NCBI RefSeq assembly: GCF_014334325.1
Contig: NZ_JACSET010000005.1
Coordinates: 146,448-210,447 of the forward strand
Reading direction: 5' to 3'
Source: Treponema sp. Marseille-Q4130
GTDB taxonomy: Bacteria; Spirochaetota; Spirochaetia; Treponematales; Treponemataceae
Length of the DNA stretch: 64,000 nucleotides
A program made the translations under genes and the position numbers. This document shows, piece by piece, positions 8,248-16,744 of the stretch (its first letter is position 1; each line of letters starts with the position of its first letter). Below the pieces are notes generated by a model that was given only the letters and a program-made list of their open reading frames with translations, searched no databases and was not told the origin of the DNA.

Positions 8248-8278
8248 AATAAAAACGACCGCGCGTCGTGCGCGGCCG
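8248..8278 (-). terminator. Terminator of the leftward carboxyltransferase gene
   Basis: Read on the minus strand, GGCCGCGC and GCGCGGTC flank an ACGAC loop, followed by GTTTTTATT. It is about 115 bases past the stop codon at 8395 in the 186-base gap between two converging genes. Nothing else clear is visible in that gap. Confidence 0.7.
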
Positions 8279-8394
8279 CATCTCCTGTATAGTGCATCGG
8301 TTTGCCTTTCAATCTGTCTTCGGCATGACCGCATGCAAGGCGCAGCTCGTTTGCAATTACAGCGAAACAGTATCGCGCGCCGTACCGCCCGCTC

Positions 8395-9885
8395 TTACAG
8401 CGGGATATTGCCGTGCTTTTTCAAAGGCGTGTCCATGCTGCGCTTTCGCGCGAGTATTTCAAAGCTCCGTGCGATGCGCTCGCGCGTTTCCTGCGGTTCG
8501 ATCACTTCGCTGACATAGCCGCGCTTTGCCGCGATTTTCGGCGTCATTATCTCCGTTTTATATTCTTCCGACTTTGCCGCGACTTCGGCCGCCTTCGACG
8601 GATCTTTGAGTTCTTTTGCGTACAAAATGCCGATTGCGCCTTCCGCACCCATAACCGCGATTTCCGCTTTCGGCCACGCGTATACGTAATCGGCGCCGAG
8701 GTGTTTCGAACACATCGCGATGTATGCGCCGCCGTACGCTTTGCGCGCGATGACGGTCACTTTCGGAACGCTCGCTTCGCTGTACGCATAGATCACTTTT
8801 GCGCCGTGCCGGATGATGCCTTTTTGCTCTTCCTGCGGACCGGGGATAAAGCCGGGAACATCGACGAATGTTAAAAGCGGTATACCGAAAGCGTCGCAGT
8901 AACGGACGAAGCGCGCGATTTTGTCGCTTGCATCGCAGTCGAGAACGCCGCCGACGCCCATCGGATTGTTTGCGACGATGCCGACGGATTTGCCTTCGAT
9001 CTTCGCAAAGCCCGTGACGCAGTTTACCGCAAATTCTGCCGACGTTTCAAAAAACGAATCGTCGTCGATACAGCAGTTGATGATTTCGCGGATATCGTAA
9101 CCGGCACGCGGGTTTTCGGGGATGATTTCTTCGATGCGCTTCGCTTTTTTCTTCGCGTCGAATTTGTATTTTTCGTTTTGTGTGAGATCGTCACCGAAAT
9201 AGTGGGGGATGTAGTCGAGCAGCGCGCGCACTTTTCGATAGCAGTCGTTTTCGCTTTCACAGCGGAAATGCGCTACGCCCGATTTTTTCGAATGGATCGC
9301 CGCTCCTCCCAAATCTTCCGACGAAATATCCATAAACATAACCGATTTGACGACTTTCGGTCCGGTGATAAAGAGTTCGCTTATCTTGTCGATCGCAAAG
9401 ATAAAATCGGTGATGCCCGGCGAATACACGGCGCCTCCCGCGCAGGGGCCTGCGACGATCGAAATCTGCGGCACCGAACCGGATGCGCGGACGTTTTGAT
9501 AAAAGAGGTCTCCGTAGCCGCACAGCGCGTCGACACCTTCCTGAATGCGCGCTCCGCCGGAATCGTTTATACCGATGACGGGGCACCGCGCTTCGATCGC
9601 TTTATCGATGAGTTCGGCGATTTTTTTGCCGTGCATGAGACCGAGCGAGCCACCCTGCACCGTAAAATCCTGAGCGTATACCGCGACCGTCCTTCCGTTT
9701 ATCTTTCCGAATCCGGTAATGACGCCGTCATAGGGCAGATCCTTCGTTTCCATGCCGAAGCTCGTGCAGTTATGGCGCACACCCGAATAGATTTCCATAA
9801 ACGAATTTTCATCGCACAGAGCGCGAATCCGTTCTATTGCGTGGAGTTTTCCTTTTTCGTGTTGTTTTTCGACATTGTATTCCAT
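8395..9885 (-). CDS. Acyl-CoA carboxylase / methylmalonyl-CoA decarboxylase carboxyltransferase subunit
   Basis: A 496-residue carboxyltransferase with the two-crotonase-fold architecture of PccB, MmdA and GcdA (about 510 residues). The N half shows GGSLGLMHGKKIAELIDKAI, GINDSGGARIQEGV and the acyl-CoA oxyanion region GPCAGGAVYSPGITDF. The C half shows NNPMGVGGVLDCDASDKIARFVRYCDAF, FVDVPGFIPGPQEEQKGIIRHGAKVIYAYSEA and ARKAYGGAYIAMCSK. It transfers carboxyl groups between biotin and an acyl-CoA such as propionyl- or methylmalonyl-CoA. No biotin carrier, biotin carboxylase or sodium-pump subunits are adjacent, so partners must be encoded elsewhere. It stands alone, with its own terminator and a palindrome upstream at 9948-9962. 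Confidence 0.88.
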   Translation of the reverse strand: MEYNVEKQHEKGKLHAIERIRALCDENSFMEIYSGVRHNCTSFGMETKDLPYDGVITGFGKINGRTVAVYAQDFTVQGGSLGLMHGKKIAELIDKAIEARCPVIGINDSGGARIQEGVDALCGYGDLFYQNVRASGSVPQISIVAGPCAGGAVYSPGITDFIFAIDKISELFITGPKVVKSVMFMDISSEDLGGAAIHSKKSGVAHFRCESENDCYRKVRALLDYIPHYFGDDLTQNEKYKFDAKKKAKRIEEIIPENPRAGYDIREIINCCIDDDSFFETSAEFAVNCVTGFAKIEGKSVGIVANNPMGVGGVLDCDASDKIARFVRYCDAFGIPLLTFVDVPGFIPGPQEEQKGIIRHGAKVIYAYSEASVPKVTVIARKAYGGAYIAMCSKHLGADYVYAWPKAEIAVMGAEGAIGILYAKELKDPSKAAEVAAKSEEYKTEIMTPKIAAKRGYVSEVIEPQETRERIARSFEILARKRSMDTPLKKHGNIPL

Positions 9886-9947
9886 AAGACATTCCTCGTT
9901 TCAAAATAATGTGAGCGTATATTTTATGATACTCCATCATTTCCGTG

Positions 9948-9962
9948 TTGTCAATATGACAA
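9948..9962. promoter_or_regulatory. Palindrome TTGTCAATATGACAA in the 9886-10185 intergenic gap
   Basis: A perfect inverted repeat with 6-base arms and an ATA spacer, followed by another TGTCA at 9974, lies 63 bases upstream of the leftward carboxyltransferase gene. It looks like a dimeric repressor site, but no regulator is adjacent. The rest of this 300-base gap shows no gene I can support. Confidence 0.4.
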
Positions 9963-10185
9963 AAATCAATTTTATGTCAAAATCGCATCGCAATCACTGT
10001 CGAAAATTCGAAGCTTTCAACAAACCGATGAATGCCCGTAAACTGCGATCGGAGAAGCGTATTGAGTCACATAAACCTTATCGATGGGCGACGCGTCATG
10101 TCGATAAGCCCGTCCTAAAACCGCGCCTCATTTCCGCCGATAATGATAATCGAAACACGCTGTAAAAATTTTCAACGGAGTTGTC

Positions 10186-11514
10186 ATGTTCGTTTTTTCG
10201 ATCGATAAAAGAATCAGCTGCGCCGCCTTGTGCGCTTTTATATACGGCGCGCTGCTTTTCCCCCAAGCGGCGGGAAGAGGTGCACCCTCCGAAAGTCCCG
10301 AAAACGAAACGCTTATCACGCGGGGCATAGAGCCTGAAGTTTTATCGTTTAAATACAAAAAAGGCGATTCATATCGAACGCTTTCAAAAGTCCACGAAGA
10401 CGTTTTTGTCAACGGCAGAAAAAATCACCGTGCGGAAATCGTAACGCGCATTTCCGCAAAGATTACCGACGTACATGCCGACGGAAGCGGTGTTTACGAA
10501 GCGACGTTTATGTCGTCCGAAAATTCGACGAACAGTACAAACGGCACGCACTTTTCATGGGGTGACGAATACAAAAGCGTATTTACGCGAAGCGCGCGCG
10601 GCGTATACGCGATGGACGATATATATTTTATGCCTGTCGTCCGCGACTGCCCGATCTTTCCCGCGACTCCCGTCAAACCCGGCGATACGTGGAAGGCCGA
10701 AGGGCATGAGGCGCACGATCTTCGCCGCACTTTCGCGCTGCAAAAGCCGTTCAAAGTTCCGTTTACCGCTTCGTACGGCTACAAAGGCATTGTTAAAAAT
10801 TCCGACGGCAGAATTTTCAACGTCATCGACGTGCAATACAATCTGTATTTCGAAAGTCCGAAAATCGATGTACGAAAAGGCGATATTTCGGCTCGCACGG
10901 CGGAACTGTTGAATCGCCCGAAAATCACGATGGGATATTCGCATCAAACGCTCTACTGGGACAACGAGAGGGGCGAAATCGATCACTATCATGAAAATTT
11001 TAAAATCGTTATCGAAACCTACTACGGCGACACGTTTACGTTTCAGGGAACGGCGGAAGCGGAAGTAACCGAATTCGAGCGCGTCAACGACGACAACACG
11101 ATGCAGAAAATTCAGGACAGCGTCGCGAAGCTCGGACTTGAAGACGTATCGGTAAAAAAAGGCGAAAAAGGATTGACGATCAGCCTTGAAAAAATTCAAT
11201 TTCTTCCAGATTCCGCCGTCCTCCGCGAAAGTGAAAAACGAAAACTCGAAAAGATCGCCGATATCTTAAAATCGTATAAAAACGATCTGCTCGTTACGGG
11301 GCATACCGCGCTGCGCGGAAACGAAAAAGCGCGGCAAATGCTTTCCGAAGAACGCGCGCAGTCCGTCGCCGATTATCTGATCACCCTCGGTGTGCGCGAT
11401 TCGTATCACGTGTTTACGCAGGGAAAAGGTGCGGCCGAGCCGGTCGCAACAAATCAAACCGAAGAAGGCAGGTCGCGAAATCGCCGCGTCGAAATCACCA
11501 TCATGGACGAATAG
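10186..11514 (+). CDS. Exported protein with C-terminal OmpA (peptidoglycan-binding) domain
   Basis: A 442-residue protein. Residues 5-25 are hydrophobic (CAALCAFIYGALLFPQAAG) and act as an export signal. Residues 45-310 form a beta-rich region I do not recognise, with repeated short strands. Residues about 325-440 are an OmpA-like domain: ISLEKIQFLPDSAVLRESEKRKLEKIADILKSY, TGHTALRGNEKARQMLSEERAQSVADYLITLGV, and RSRNRRVEI with the conserved NRRVE arginines. Such domains bind diaminopimelate-type peptidoglycan, or ornithine-type in treponemes. It probably anchors an envelope structure. It is monocistronic, and the next gene converges on it 18 bases away. Confidence 0.85.
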   Translation: MFVFSIDKRISCAALCAFIYGALLFPQAAGRGAPSESPENETLITRGIEPEVLSFKYKKGDSYRTLSKVHEDVFVNGRKNHRAEIVTRISAKITDVHADGSGVYEATFMSSENSTNSTNGTHFSWGDEYKSVFTRSARGVYAMDDIYFMPVVRDCPIFPATPVKPGDTWKAEGHEAHDLRRTFALQKPFKVPFTASYGYKGIVKNSDGRIFNVIDVQYNLYFESPKIDVRKGDISARTAELLNRPKITMGYSHQTLYWDNERGEIDHYHENFKIVIETYYGDTFTFQGTAEAEVTEFERVNDDNTMQKIQDSVAKLGLEDVSVKKGEKGLTISLEKIQFLPDSAVLRESEKRKLEKIADILKSYKNDLLVTGHTALRGNEKARQMLSEERAQSVADYLITLGVRDSYHVFTQGKGAAEPVATNQTEEGRSRNRRVEITIMDE

Positions 11515-11532
11515 CGCGCCGTCCGTTTGCAA

Positions 11533-12435
11533 TCAACTTACAAGCGTTTTTTCGTCGGCAAGCGCATCGAGGATCGATGAGAAAACGGCAAAGCTTTCGG
11601 GAGTCAGTGTCCGTTCGGTATCGTCTTTCGTGTTTATCAGCCGCCACGTTCGGGGTACCATCGATTGCAATTTTAATAATTTTTCTTTCGCTTCGGTATC
11701 GCTTTTCGCATCGACGGTATGATTGACGATATAGTTTTCGAGAGTTTTTTCTTTTATGAGAGATGAAAGATATGTATCCGCTTCGTCTTCCGGCAGCATC
11801 GTTACGGCGACGGCGGGAATGCCGCATGCGATAAAACCCGCGTTATCGCTGTATGCAAACGGAAGCGTAAGCCATCTCCGCGAAGCCGAACGGCGCAAAA
11901 GCTCTTCGGCGCGGTCTTCGAGAGCTGCAAAGCGCATTCGAAATCCGTACGATACGGAGAGCGGTAAAATCGTTTTGCGAAGAATCGGAATCGTGCCGCG
12001 GCCCATGCAGTCGAACACGTATACGTCGTCGTTTGTGATGCCGAGCCGTTTAAAAAGAGACGCAAGCGAAAACGCGCCTTGACAAGCGACGCCTCCGGAA
12101 GAGAACTCTTCGCCGTCCGAAAAAAGCAGACGGACGTTGTGAAAATCCAAGCGGCTCTGCAAACGCTGCGCCCAATCCATGAGACAAAAATTCGCCGCGC
12201 TGTTGTCGTTCGCTCCGGGACTTCCGAGAGTACGGTCGTAGTGCGCGATCACCGTTTTGATTCTGAACTGAGGATTATACTGCGATGTCGGAAATTTAAC
12301 GTATACGTGATTTTTCCCCGCGACGGGCATCACGACGCTTTCAACGCCGCGCTCTGCAAGGTAGGAGCGGATAAACGCGCATCTGTCGCAGCCGTCTGCG
12401 ATATAGTCGGAAAATCCTGCGGAAAGGAAATTCAT
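11533..12435 (-). CDS. M28-like zinc aminopeptidase domain protein
   Basis: About 300 residues when started at the ATG at 12435 (MNFLSAGFSDYI). The upstream in-frame ATG at 12474 lies inside the terminator of the RRM gene and is rejected. The M28 metal-ligand pattern is recognisable in order: VIAHYDRT, GANDNSAA, SDGEEFSSGG, VFDCMGRG and NHTVDAKSD. M28 enzymes are di-zinc aminopeptidases. No signal peptide is seen, so a cytoplasmic role is likely. TGCTATACT ends six bases before the ATG, so the mRNA is probably leaderless and there is no Shine-Dalgarno sequence. The gene converges with the OmpA-domain gene. Confidence 0.75.
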   Translation of the reverse strand: MNFLSAGFSDYIADGCDRCAFIRSYLAERGVESVVMPVAGKNHVYVKFPTSQYNPQFRIKTVIAHYDRTLGSPGANDNSAANFCLMDWAQRLQSRLDFHNVRLLFSDGEEFSSGGVACQGAFSLASLFKRLGITNDDVYVFDCMGRGTIPILRKTILPLSVSYGFRMRFAALEDRAEELLRRSASRRWLTLPFAYSDNAGFIACGIPAVAVTMLPEDEADTYLSSLIKEKTLENYIVNHTVDAKSDTEAKEKLLKLQSMVPRTWRLINTKDDTERTLTPESFAVFSSILDALADEKTLVS

Positions 12436-12441
12436 AAGACG

Positions 12442-12450
12442 AGTATAGCA
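12442..12450 (-). promoter_or_regulatory. Extended -10 promoter immediately before the M28-like gene
   Basis: On the minus strand TGCTATACT is followed by only CGTCTT and then ATG. The extended TGC motif would offset the poor -35 (TGCACT). Transcription should begin at or next to the start codon. Confidence 0.6.
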
Positions 12451-12451
12451 T

Positions 12452-12487
12452 AAAAAAAAGCCGGAGTGCATCACTGCAGCCGGCTTT
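12452..12487 (-). terminator. Terminator of the RRM-protein gene
   Basis: On the minus strand AAAGCCGG and the matching CCGGCTTT pair with inner TGCAgtgaTGCA, followed by eight T residues in total. It lies 32 bases after the stop codon at 12519 and abuts the promoter of the M28-like gene. Confidence 0.85.
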
Positions 12488-12518
12488 CCGATTTTCGATA
12501 TAAAACGCGGCGAACCGG

Positions 12519-12809
12519 CTACCGGCTATCTCCGCCGTTATCAAATCTCGGACGGCGCGGCGGGCGTTCTTCTGCGACGTTGACACGCACGCGGCGGCCG
12601 TCGATCTCTTTGCCGTTCATGTCGGCGATCGCTTTGTCTGCGGCAGCTTCATCCGTCATTTCGATAAAGCCGAAGCCCTTTGACTGATCAGTAAAGCGGT
12701 CTTTAATAATTACTGCTGAAGCGACTTCACCGAAAGAAGCGAAGCTGTTTTTCAGAGTATCCTCCGTTGTGGCATAGTTAAGGTTGCCGACGTAAATTTT
12801 TTTGGACAT
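12519..12809 (-). CDS. Small RNA-binding protein with one RRM domain
   Basis: A 96-residue protein when started at MSKKIYVGNL. The 10-residue upstream extension to 12839 lacks a ribosome-binding site and runs through a hairpin. A single RNA-recognition motif fills residues 3-80, with RNP2 (KIYVGNLNY) and RNP1 (KGFGFIEM) intact. A short arginine-rich tail follows (RPPRRPRFDNGGDSR). Such bacterial glycine/arginine-tailed RRM proteins occur in cyanobacteria, spirochetes and Bacteroidetes and bind RNA, often in cold adaptation. It has its own promoter about 150 bases upstream and its own terminator, so it is a single-gene unit with a long leader. Confidence 0.92.
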   Translation of the reverse strand: MSKKIYVGNLNYATTEDTLKNSFASFGEVASAVIIKDRFTDQSKGFGFIEMTDEAAADKAIADMNGKEIDGRRVRVNVAEERPPRRPRFDNGGDSR

Positions 12810-12824
12810 ATACGATGTTCCTCT

Positions 12825-12838
12825 TGCCGAATACGGCA
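12825..12838 (-). promoter_or_regulatory. Hairpin next to the RRM-gene ribosome-binding site
   Basis: TGCCGAATACGGCA forms a perfect 5-base stem directly upstream of the Shine-Dalgarno AAGAGGAA in the leader of the RRM gene. It could affect ribosome access in a temperature- or protein-dependent way. That role is inferred. Confidence 0.4.
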
Positions 12839-12959
12839 TTTTTTATTTGCTGATGCCAGCTGCAATCTGCGTTTTCTGAATACCGTAATCTGAAGAAACA
12901 TACATTCATACGAAATAAAGCTTTATCAGAACTGTCTTTAGAGAACCAGAATCATATTA

Positions 12960-12988
12960 AAATTAGTAGAAAAAATAAACCGTGTCAA
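12960..12988 (-). promoter_or_regulatory. Promoter of the RRM-protein gene
   Basis: On the minus strand TTGACA (12988-12983), a 17-base spacer and TAATTT (12965-12960) are present. The predicted transcript has a leader of about 145 bases before the ATG at 12809, unusually long for this compact region. Confidence 0.6.
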
Positions 12989-13041
12989 GTATGCGATTCG
13001 CCTGCCGTACTTCGACAGCCGAACATGCATACACATCCGCC

Positions 13042-14943
13042 CTAGTCCAAAATCGCGCTGCCCGTATACAGACGGTAATAGCGGCCGCCGGAAGCGATGA
13101 GCTCATCGTGCGTACCGCGCTCGATAATCGTCCCATGTTCCAGCACGACGATTTCATCCGCATTGCGGACGGTGCTGAGGCGGTGCGCGATGACGAACAC
13201 CGTCCTGCCCTTCATAAGGCTGTCCATACCTTTTTGAATGAGCATTTCGGTTCTCGTGTCGATCGAACTCGTCGCTTCATCGAGGATGAGCACCGGCGGA
13301 TCGGCGACGGCAGCGCGCGCGATCGCAATGAGCTGCCTCTGCCCTTGGCTCAAATTTCCGCCGTCGCCCGAAATGACGGTATCGTAACCCTTTTCAAGCC
13401 TCCGGATAAAAGCGTCCGCATTTGCAAGGCGGGCCGCAGCGATAATCTGCGCATCGCTTGCTTCCAAATTGCCGTAAACGATATTGTCGCGTATCGTTCC
13501 GGAAAAAAGATGCGTGTCCTGCAGTACGATACCGAGTGAACGGCGCAGATCCTCTTTTTTAATTTTATTGATCGGAATGCCGTCGTACGTGATGCTGCCC
13601 GAATCTTCTGCGACGTCGTAAAAGCGTGTCAAAAGATTTATCACCGTCGTCTTTCCGCTGCCGGTTGAGCCGACGAGCGCGATTTTCCGTCCGGGCAAGG
13701 CGCGCATACGGATGTCATGCAAAACAGTTTTTCCTTCGTCATAGCCGAAACTCACGTGATCGAAGGCGACATCGCCTCGCAGTCGTATCAATTTCGTGTC
13801 GGAGGGATCTTTCCACGCCCATTCGCCGGTATATGCGAAAGACTGCACGAGCTGCGTTTTTCCGATTTTATCGCGCGCTTCACATGCGTTGACGAGGCAC
13901 AGTTTTCCTTCGTCGGCTTCGCCTTCTTCATCGATAACAGCGAACACCCGCTCCGCACCGGCGAGCGCGTTCAATATTCCGTTGAACTGCTGACTCATCA
14001 TCGTAATCGGCCGGCTGAAATTTCGCGTGTACTGCAAAAAGGCGGCTATGGAACCCAAATCGAGTTTGCCGCCGATGACGAAGAGCGCACCCGCGACTGC
14101 GACGAGCGCGTACTGAACGTGAGAAAGATTTCCCATAAGCGGCATGAGTATACCCGCGTAAGCATTCGCGCGGGTCCCCGAAGCGCAAAGTTCACCGTTG
14201 AGCGAAGCGAAAGAAGCGATCGCTTCGCATTCGTGATTGAACACTTTGACGACGCGCAGCCCTTCGATAAGCTCTTCGACATAGCCGTTTACCCGTCCGA
14301 TATTTTTTTGCTGATCGCGGAATGCGCCCGCGCTCTTTTTTCCGACAAAAGCGGCGAGCAGCATGATGAGCGCGATCGAAGCGACGGCAATAAACGTGAG
14401 CACGGGACTCAGTACGATCATCATTGCAAATATGCCTGAGACGGTAAGGGCGGACGAAAAAAGCTGTCCCAAACTCTGACTGAATACATCGCGCAGCGTA
14501 TCGATATCGTTCGTAAAGCGCGACATGATTTCGCCGTGCGTACGGGTATCGTAATATTTTATCGGGAGCGTTTCAAGTTTTTCAAACAAATCGCTTCGGA
14601 TGCGGAAAAGCACGTCCGACGAAATATGCAGCATGATACGAGAACTGCCCCATGAAGCGAAAGAGCCTGCGACGAAAATCGCAAAAACGAGGACAAGCAT
14701 TTTAATAAATTTTGTTAAATCGGGATCCATTTTTCCGATGAGCGGAATGATATAATCGTTGAGAGCGGGTTTTATCGCATACGAACTTACGACGCTCGCT
14801 GCGGCGTTTACGGCGATAAGGATGAAAACCGCGATCCACAGCGCTTTGTATTGCGCCATATAAGACGCGAGCCGCTTCAATGTCGTGCGCACGTGTTTCG
14901 GCTTCGCATAGCCTTTTTTTTCGAATCGTCTTGCTTCCGGCAT
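13042..14943 (-). CDS. ABC multidrug/lipid exporter half-transporter (second subunit)
   Basis: A 633-residue fused membrane plus ATPase protein. Six hydrophobic helices lie in residues 30-330, followed by an ATPase domain with Walker A GSTGSGKTT, signature LSQGQRQ and Walker B LILDEATSSIDTRTE with the catalytic glutamate intact. The N-terminal segment is basic (EARRFEKKGYAKPKHVRTTLKRL). It lies four bases downstream of the other half-transporter, so the two form a heterodimer with one working and one degenerate ATP site, like TM288/TM287 or BmrA-type pairs. Substrates of this family are lipids or drugs and cannot be read from the sequence. An insertion between membrane and ATPase parts (EGEADEGKLCLVNACEARDKIGK) is longer than usual. 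Confidence 0.9.
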   Translation of the reverse strand: MPEARRFEKKGYAKPKHVRTTLKRLASYMAQYKALWIAVFILIAVNAAASVVSSYAIKPALNDYIIPLIGKMDPDLTKFIKMLVLVFAIFVAGSFASWGSSRIMLHISSDVLFRIRSDLFEKLETLPIKYYDTRTHGEIMSRFTNDIDTLRDVFSQSLGQLFSSALTVSGIFAMMIVLSPVLTFIAVASIALIMLLAAFVGKKSAGAFRDQQKNIGRVNGYVEELIEGLRVVKVFNHECEAIASFASLNGELCASGTRANAYAGILMPLMGNLSHVQYALVAVAGALFVIGGKLDLGSIAAFLQYTRNFSRPITMMSQQFNGILNALAGAERVFAVIDEEGEADEGKLCLVNACEARDKIGKTQLVQSFAYTGEWAWKDPSDTKLIRLRGDVAFDHVSFGYDEGKTVLHDIRMRALPGRKIALVGSTGSGKTTVINLLTRFYDVAEDSGSITYDGIPINKIKKEDLRRSLGIVLQDTHLFSGTIRDNIVYGNLEASDAQIIAAARLANADAFIRRLEKGYDTVISGDGGNLSQGQRQLIAIARAAVADPPVLILDEATSSIDTRTEMLIQKGMDSLMKGRTVFVIAHRLSTVRNADEIVVLEHGTIIERGTHDELIASGGRYYRLYTGSAILD

Positions 14944-14946
14944 CCC

Positions 14947-16680
14947 CTACTCTCCGACCGTCCGCTGTGATTCGTACACTTCTCTATAGATCGCATTCGA
15001 CTTTAACAATTCTTCGTGCGTGCCGAAACCGCTTATTTTCCCTTCGTCGAGTACGAAGATGATGTCGGCGTCCCGCACCGATGAAATGCGCTGCGCGATG
15101 ATGATCTTCGTCGTCTCAGGATGCGAAGTTTTCAAAGCGGAGCGTATACGCGCTTCGGTCGCCGTATCGACCGCGCTCGTGCTGTCGTCGAAAATCAATA
15201 TTTTCGGATTTTTCAACAATGCGCGCGCAATACACAGCCGTTGCTTTTGCCCGCCGGAAATATTGACGCCGCCCTGTCCAAGAACCGTATCGTAACCCAA
15301 CGGAAAAGATTCGATAAAACCGTCGGCATCCGCCGCTTTGCACGCCGCAACGATCGCTTCATCGCTCGCCTCTTTATCGCCCCACTTGAGATTTTCTTTT
15401 ATCGTACCGCTGAACAATACGTTTTTTTGCAGCACCGTCGAAACGCCGTCGCGGAGAGAAGTCAAATCGTAGCGTCTTACATCTTCTCCTCCAACCCTTA
15501 CCGCACCGGCACTTACATCGTACAGGCGGGGAATAAGCGAAACGAGCGTCGTCTTCGAAGAGCCTGTACCGCCGATGATGCCTGCGACTTGACCGCTTGC
15601 AATGTGCAGGCTGACGTTTTCAAGGGCAAAGCTGCCTGCCTTTTCGGAATAGCGGAACGATACGTTTTCAAAATCGATCGAACCGTCTTTAATAATTTTT
15701 AGGCCGGCAGCGGGAGATGCGACGGAGCTTTTTTTATCGAGCACTTCGTTTATGCGCGCGATCGACGCACGGGAAAGCACGAGCGAAACGAAAATCATGC
15801 CCAGCATTAAAAGCGACATAAGTATCTGCGTGATATACGAAAGAAAACTTACGAGCTCTCCCGTTTTCATATCGCCTGCAATTATCATATTGCCGCCGAA
15901 CCACAGAGAAGCGATAATCGTACTGTACACGGTCATCTGCATGACCGGCCAAATCCACAAAACAACTTTTTCCGCCGAAACCTGCGCACGTCTTACGGCG
16001 TCCGCCGAAGAAGCGAATTTTTCGCATTCGAATTTTCCGCGCACAAAAGCTTTTACGACTCGGATCGCGATGAGATTTTCCTGAATGATCGTATTGAGCG
16101 CATCGTATTTTGCAAGCATTTTTCCGAATCGAGGATACGCTTTCGAAGAAACGAAGGCGATGGCGATTATTAAAATCGGAATCGAAACGAGAAAAATCGA
16201 AGCGAGGCGGCGATTTATAACGTATGCCATAACCGTACCCGATATGAGCATAAAGGGAGCGCGCACACTCGGGCGGATGAGCGTCTGATACACGTTTTGT
16301 GCATTCGTCACGTCGACGGTAAGACGTGTGACGAGTGAAGCCGTTCCGAACTCATCGATATCGGCAAAGGAAAAATCCTGCACGTTTGCAAAAAGCTTTC
16401 GCCTGAGGTTGTGGGAAAATCCCTGAGAGGCGGAAGCCGCAAAAAAGGCTCCGGCCGTACCGCACAAAAGCGAAACGATCGCACAGCCTATCATAATGCC
16501 GCCGGTACGCACGACATAAGCGATATCGCCCTGAGCGATACCTACGTCGATGATGCGCGACATGATGTACGGAATCACCGTCTCCATGACAACCTCTCCG
16601 ATCATCGTGAACGGCGACAAACACGTATATGCAATATATTTTTTTTCAAGCCCTCCGGTCAGATTCTTCAGCGTCGGCAT
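14947..16680 (-). CDS. ABC multidrug/lipid exporter half-transporter with degenerate ATP site
   Basis: A 577-residue fused membrane and ATPase protein, first gene of a two-gene operon. Six helices are followed by Walker A GGTGSSKTT, signature ISGGQKQRL and Walker B ILIFDDSTSAVDTATE. The residue after the Walker B aspartate is Asp rather than the catalytic Glu, the mark of the inactive site in heterodimeric exporters. The ATG at 16680 has no ribosome-binding site and a TATACT box ends seven bases upstream, so the transcript is probably leaderless. It is divergent from the ArfB-like gene, with mirror-image -10 boxes. Confidence 0.9.
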   Translation of the reverse strand: MPTLKNLTGGLEKKYIAYTCLSPFTMIGEVVMETVIPYIMSRIIDVGIAQGDIAYVVRTGGIMIGCAIVSLLCGTAGAFFAASASQGFSHNLRRKLFANVQDFSFADIDEFGTASLVTRLTVDVTNAQNVYQTLIRPSVRAPFMLISGTVMAYVINRRLASIFLVSIPILIIAIAFVSSKAYPRFGKMLAKYDALNTIIQENLIAIRVVKAFVRGKFECEKFASSADAVRRAQVSAEKVVLWIWPVMQMTVYSTIIASLWFGGNMIIAGDMKTGELVSFLSYITQILMSLLMLGMIFVSLVLSRASIARINEVLDKKSSVASPAAGLKIIKDGSIDFENVSFRYSEKAGSFALENVSLHIASGQVAGIIGGTGSSKTTLVSLIPRLYDVSAGAVRVGGEDVRRYDLTSLRDGVSTVLQKNVLFSGTIKENLKWGDKEASDEAIVAACKAADADGFIESFPLGYDTVLGQGGVNISGGQKQRLCIARALLKNPKILIFDDSTSAVDTATEARIRSALKTSHPETTKIIIAQRISSVRDADIIFVLDEGKISGFGTHEELLKSNAIYREVYESQRTVGE

Positions 16681-16687
16681 GACTGAA

Positions 16688-16738
16688 AGTATAGCACGGC
16701 AAAAAATATTTTACCACAAGAACGAATTGTGCTATACT
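16688..16738. promoter_or_regulatory. Divergent promoters with mirror-image extended -10 boxes
   Basis: AGTATAGCAC at 16688-16697 and GTGCTATACT at 16729-16738 form a perfect 10-base inverted repeat. Each arm is an extended -10 (TGCTATACT), one firing left into the ABC gene and one right into the arfB-like gene. The rightward -35 is TTTACC at 16710-16715 with a 17-base spacer; the leftward one is the weaker TGGTAA in the same place. The start codons lie 7 and 6 bases past the -10 boxes. Confidence 0.65.
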
Positions 16739-16744
16739 CGCCGT

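Noticed and set aside
9875-10165. Short open frame in the gap after the carboxyltransferase gene
   Set aside because: It lacks a ribosome-binding site, overlaps the start of the leftward gene and the protein has no recognisable pattern.
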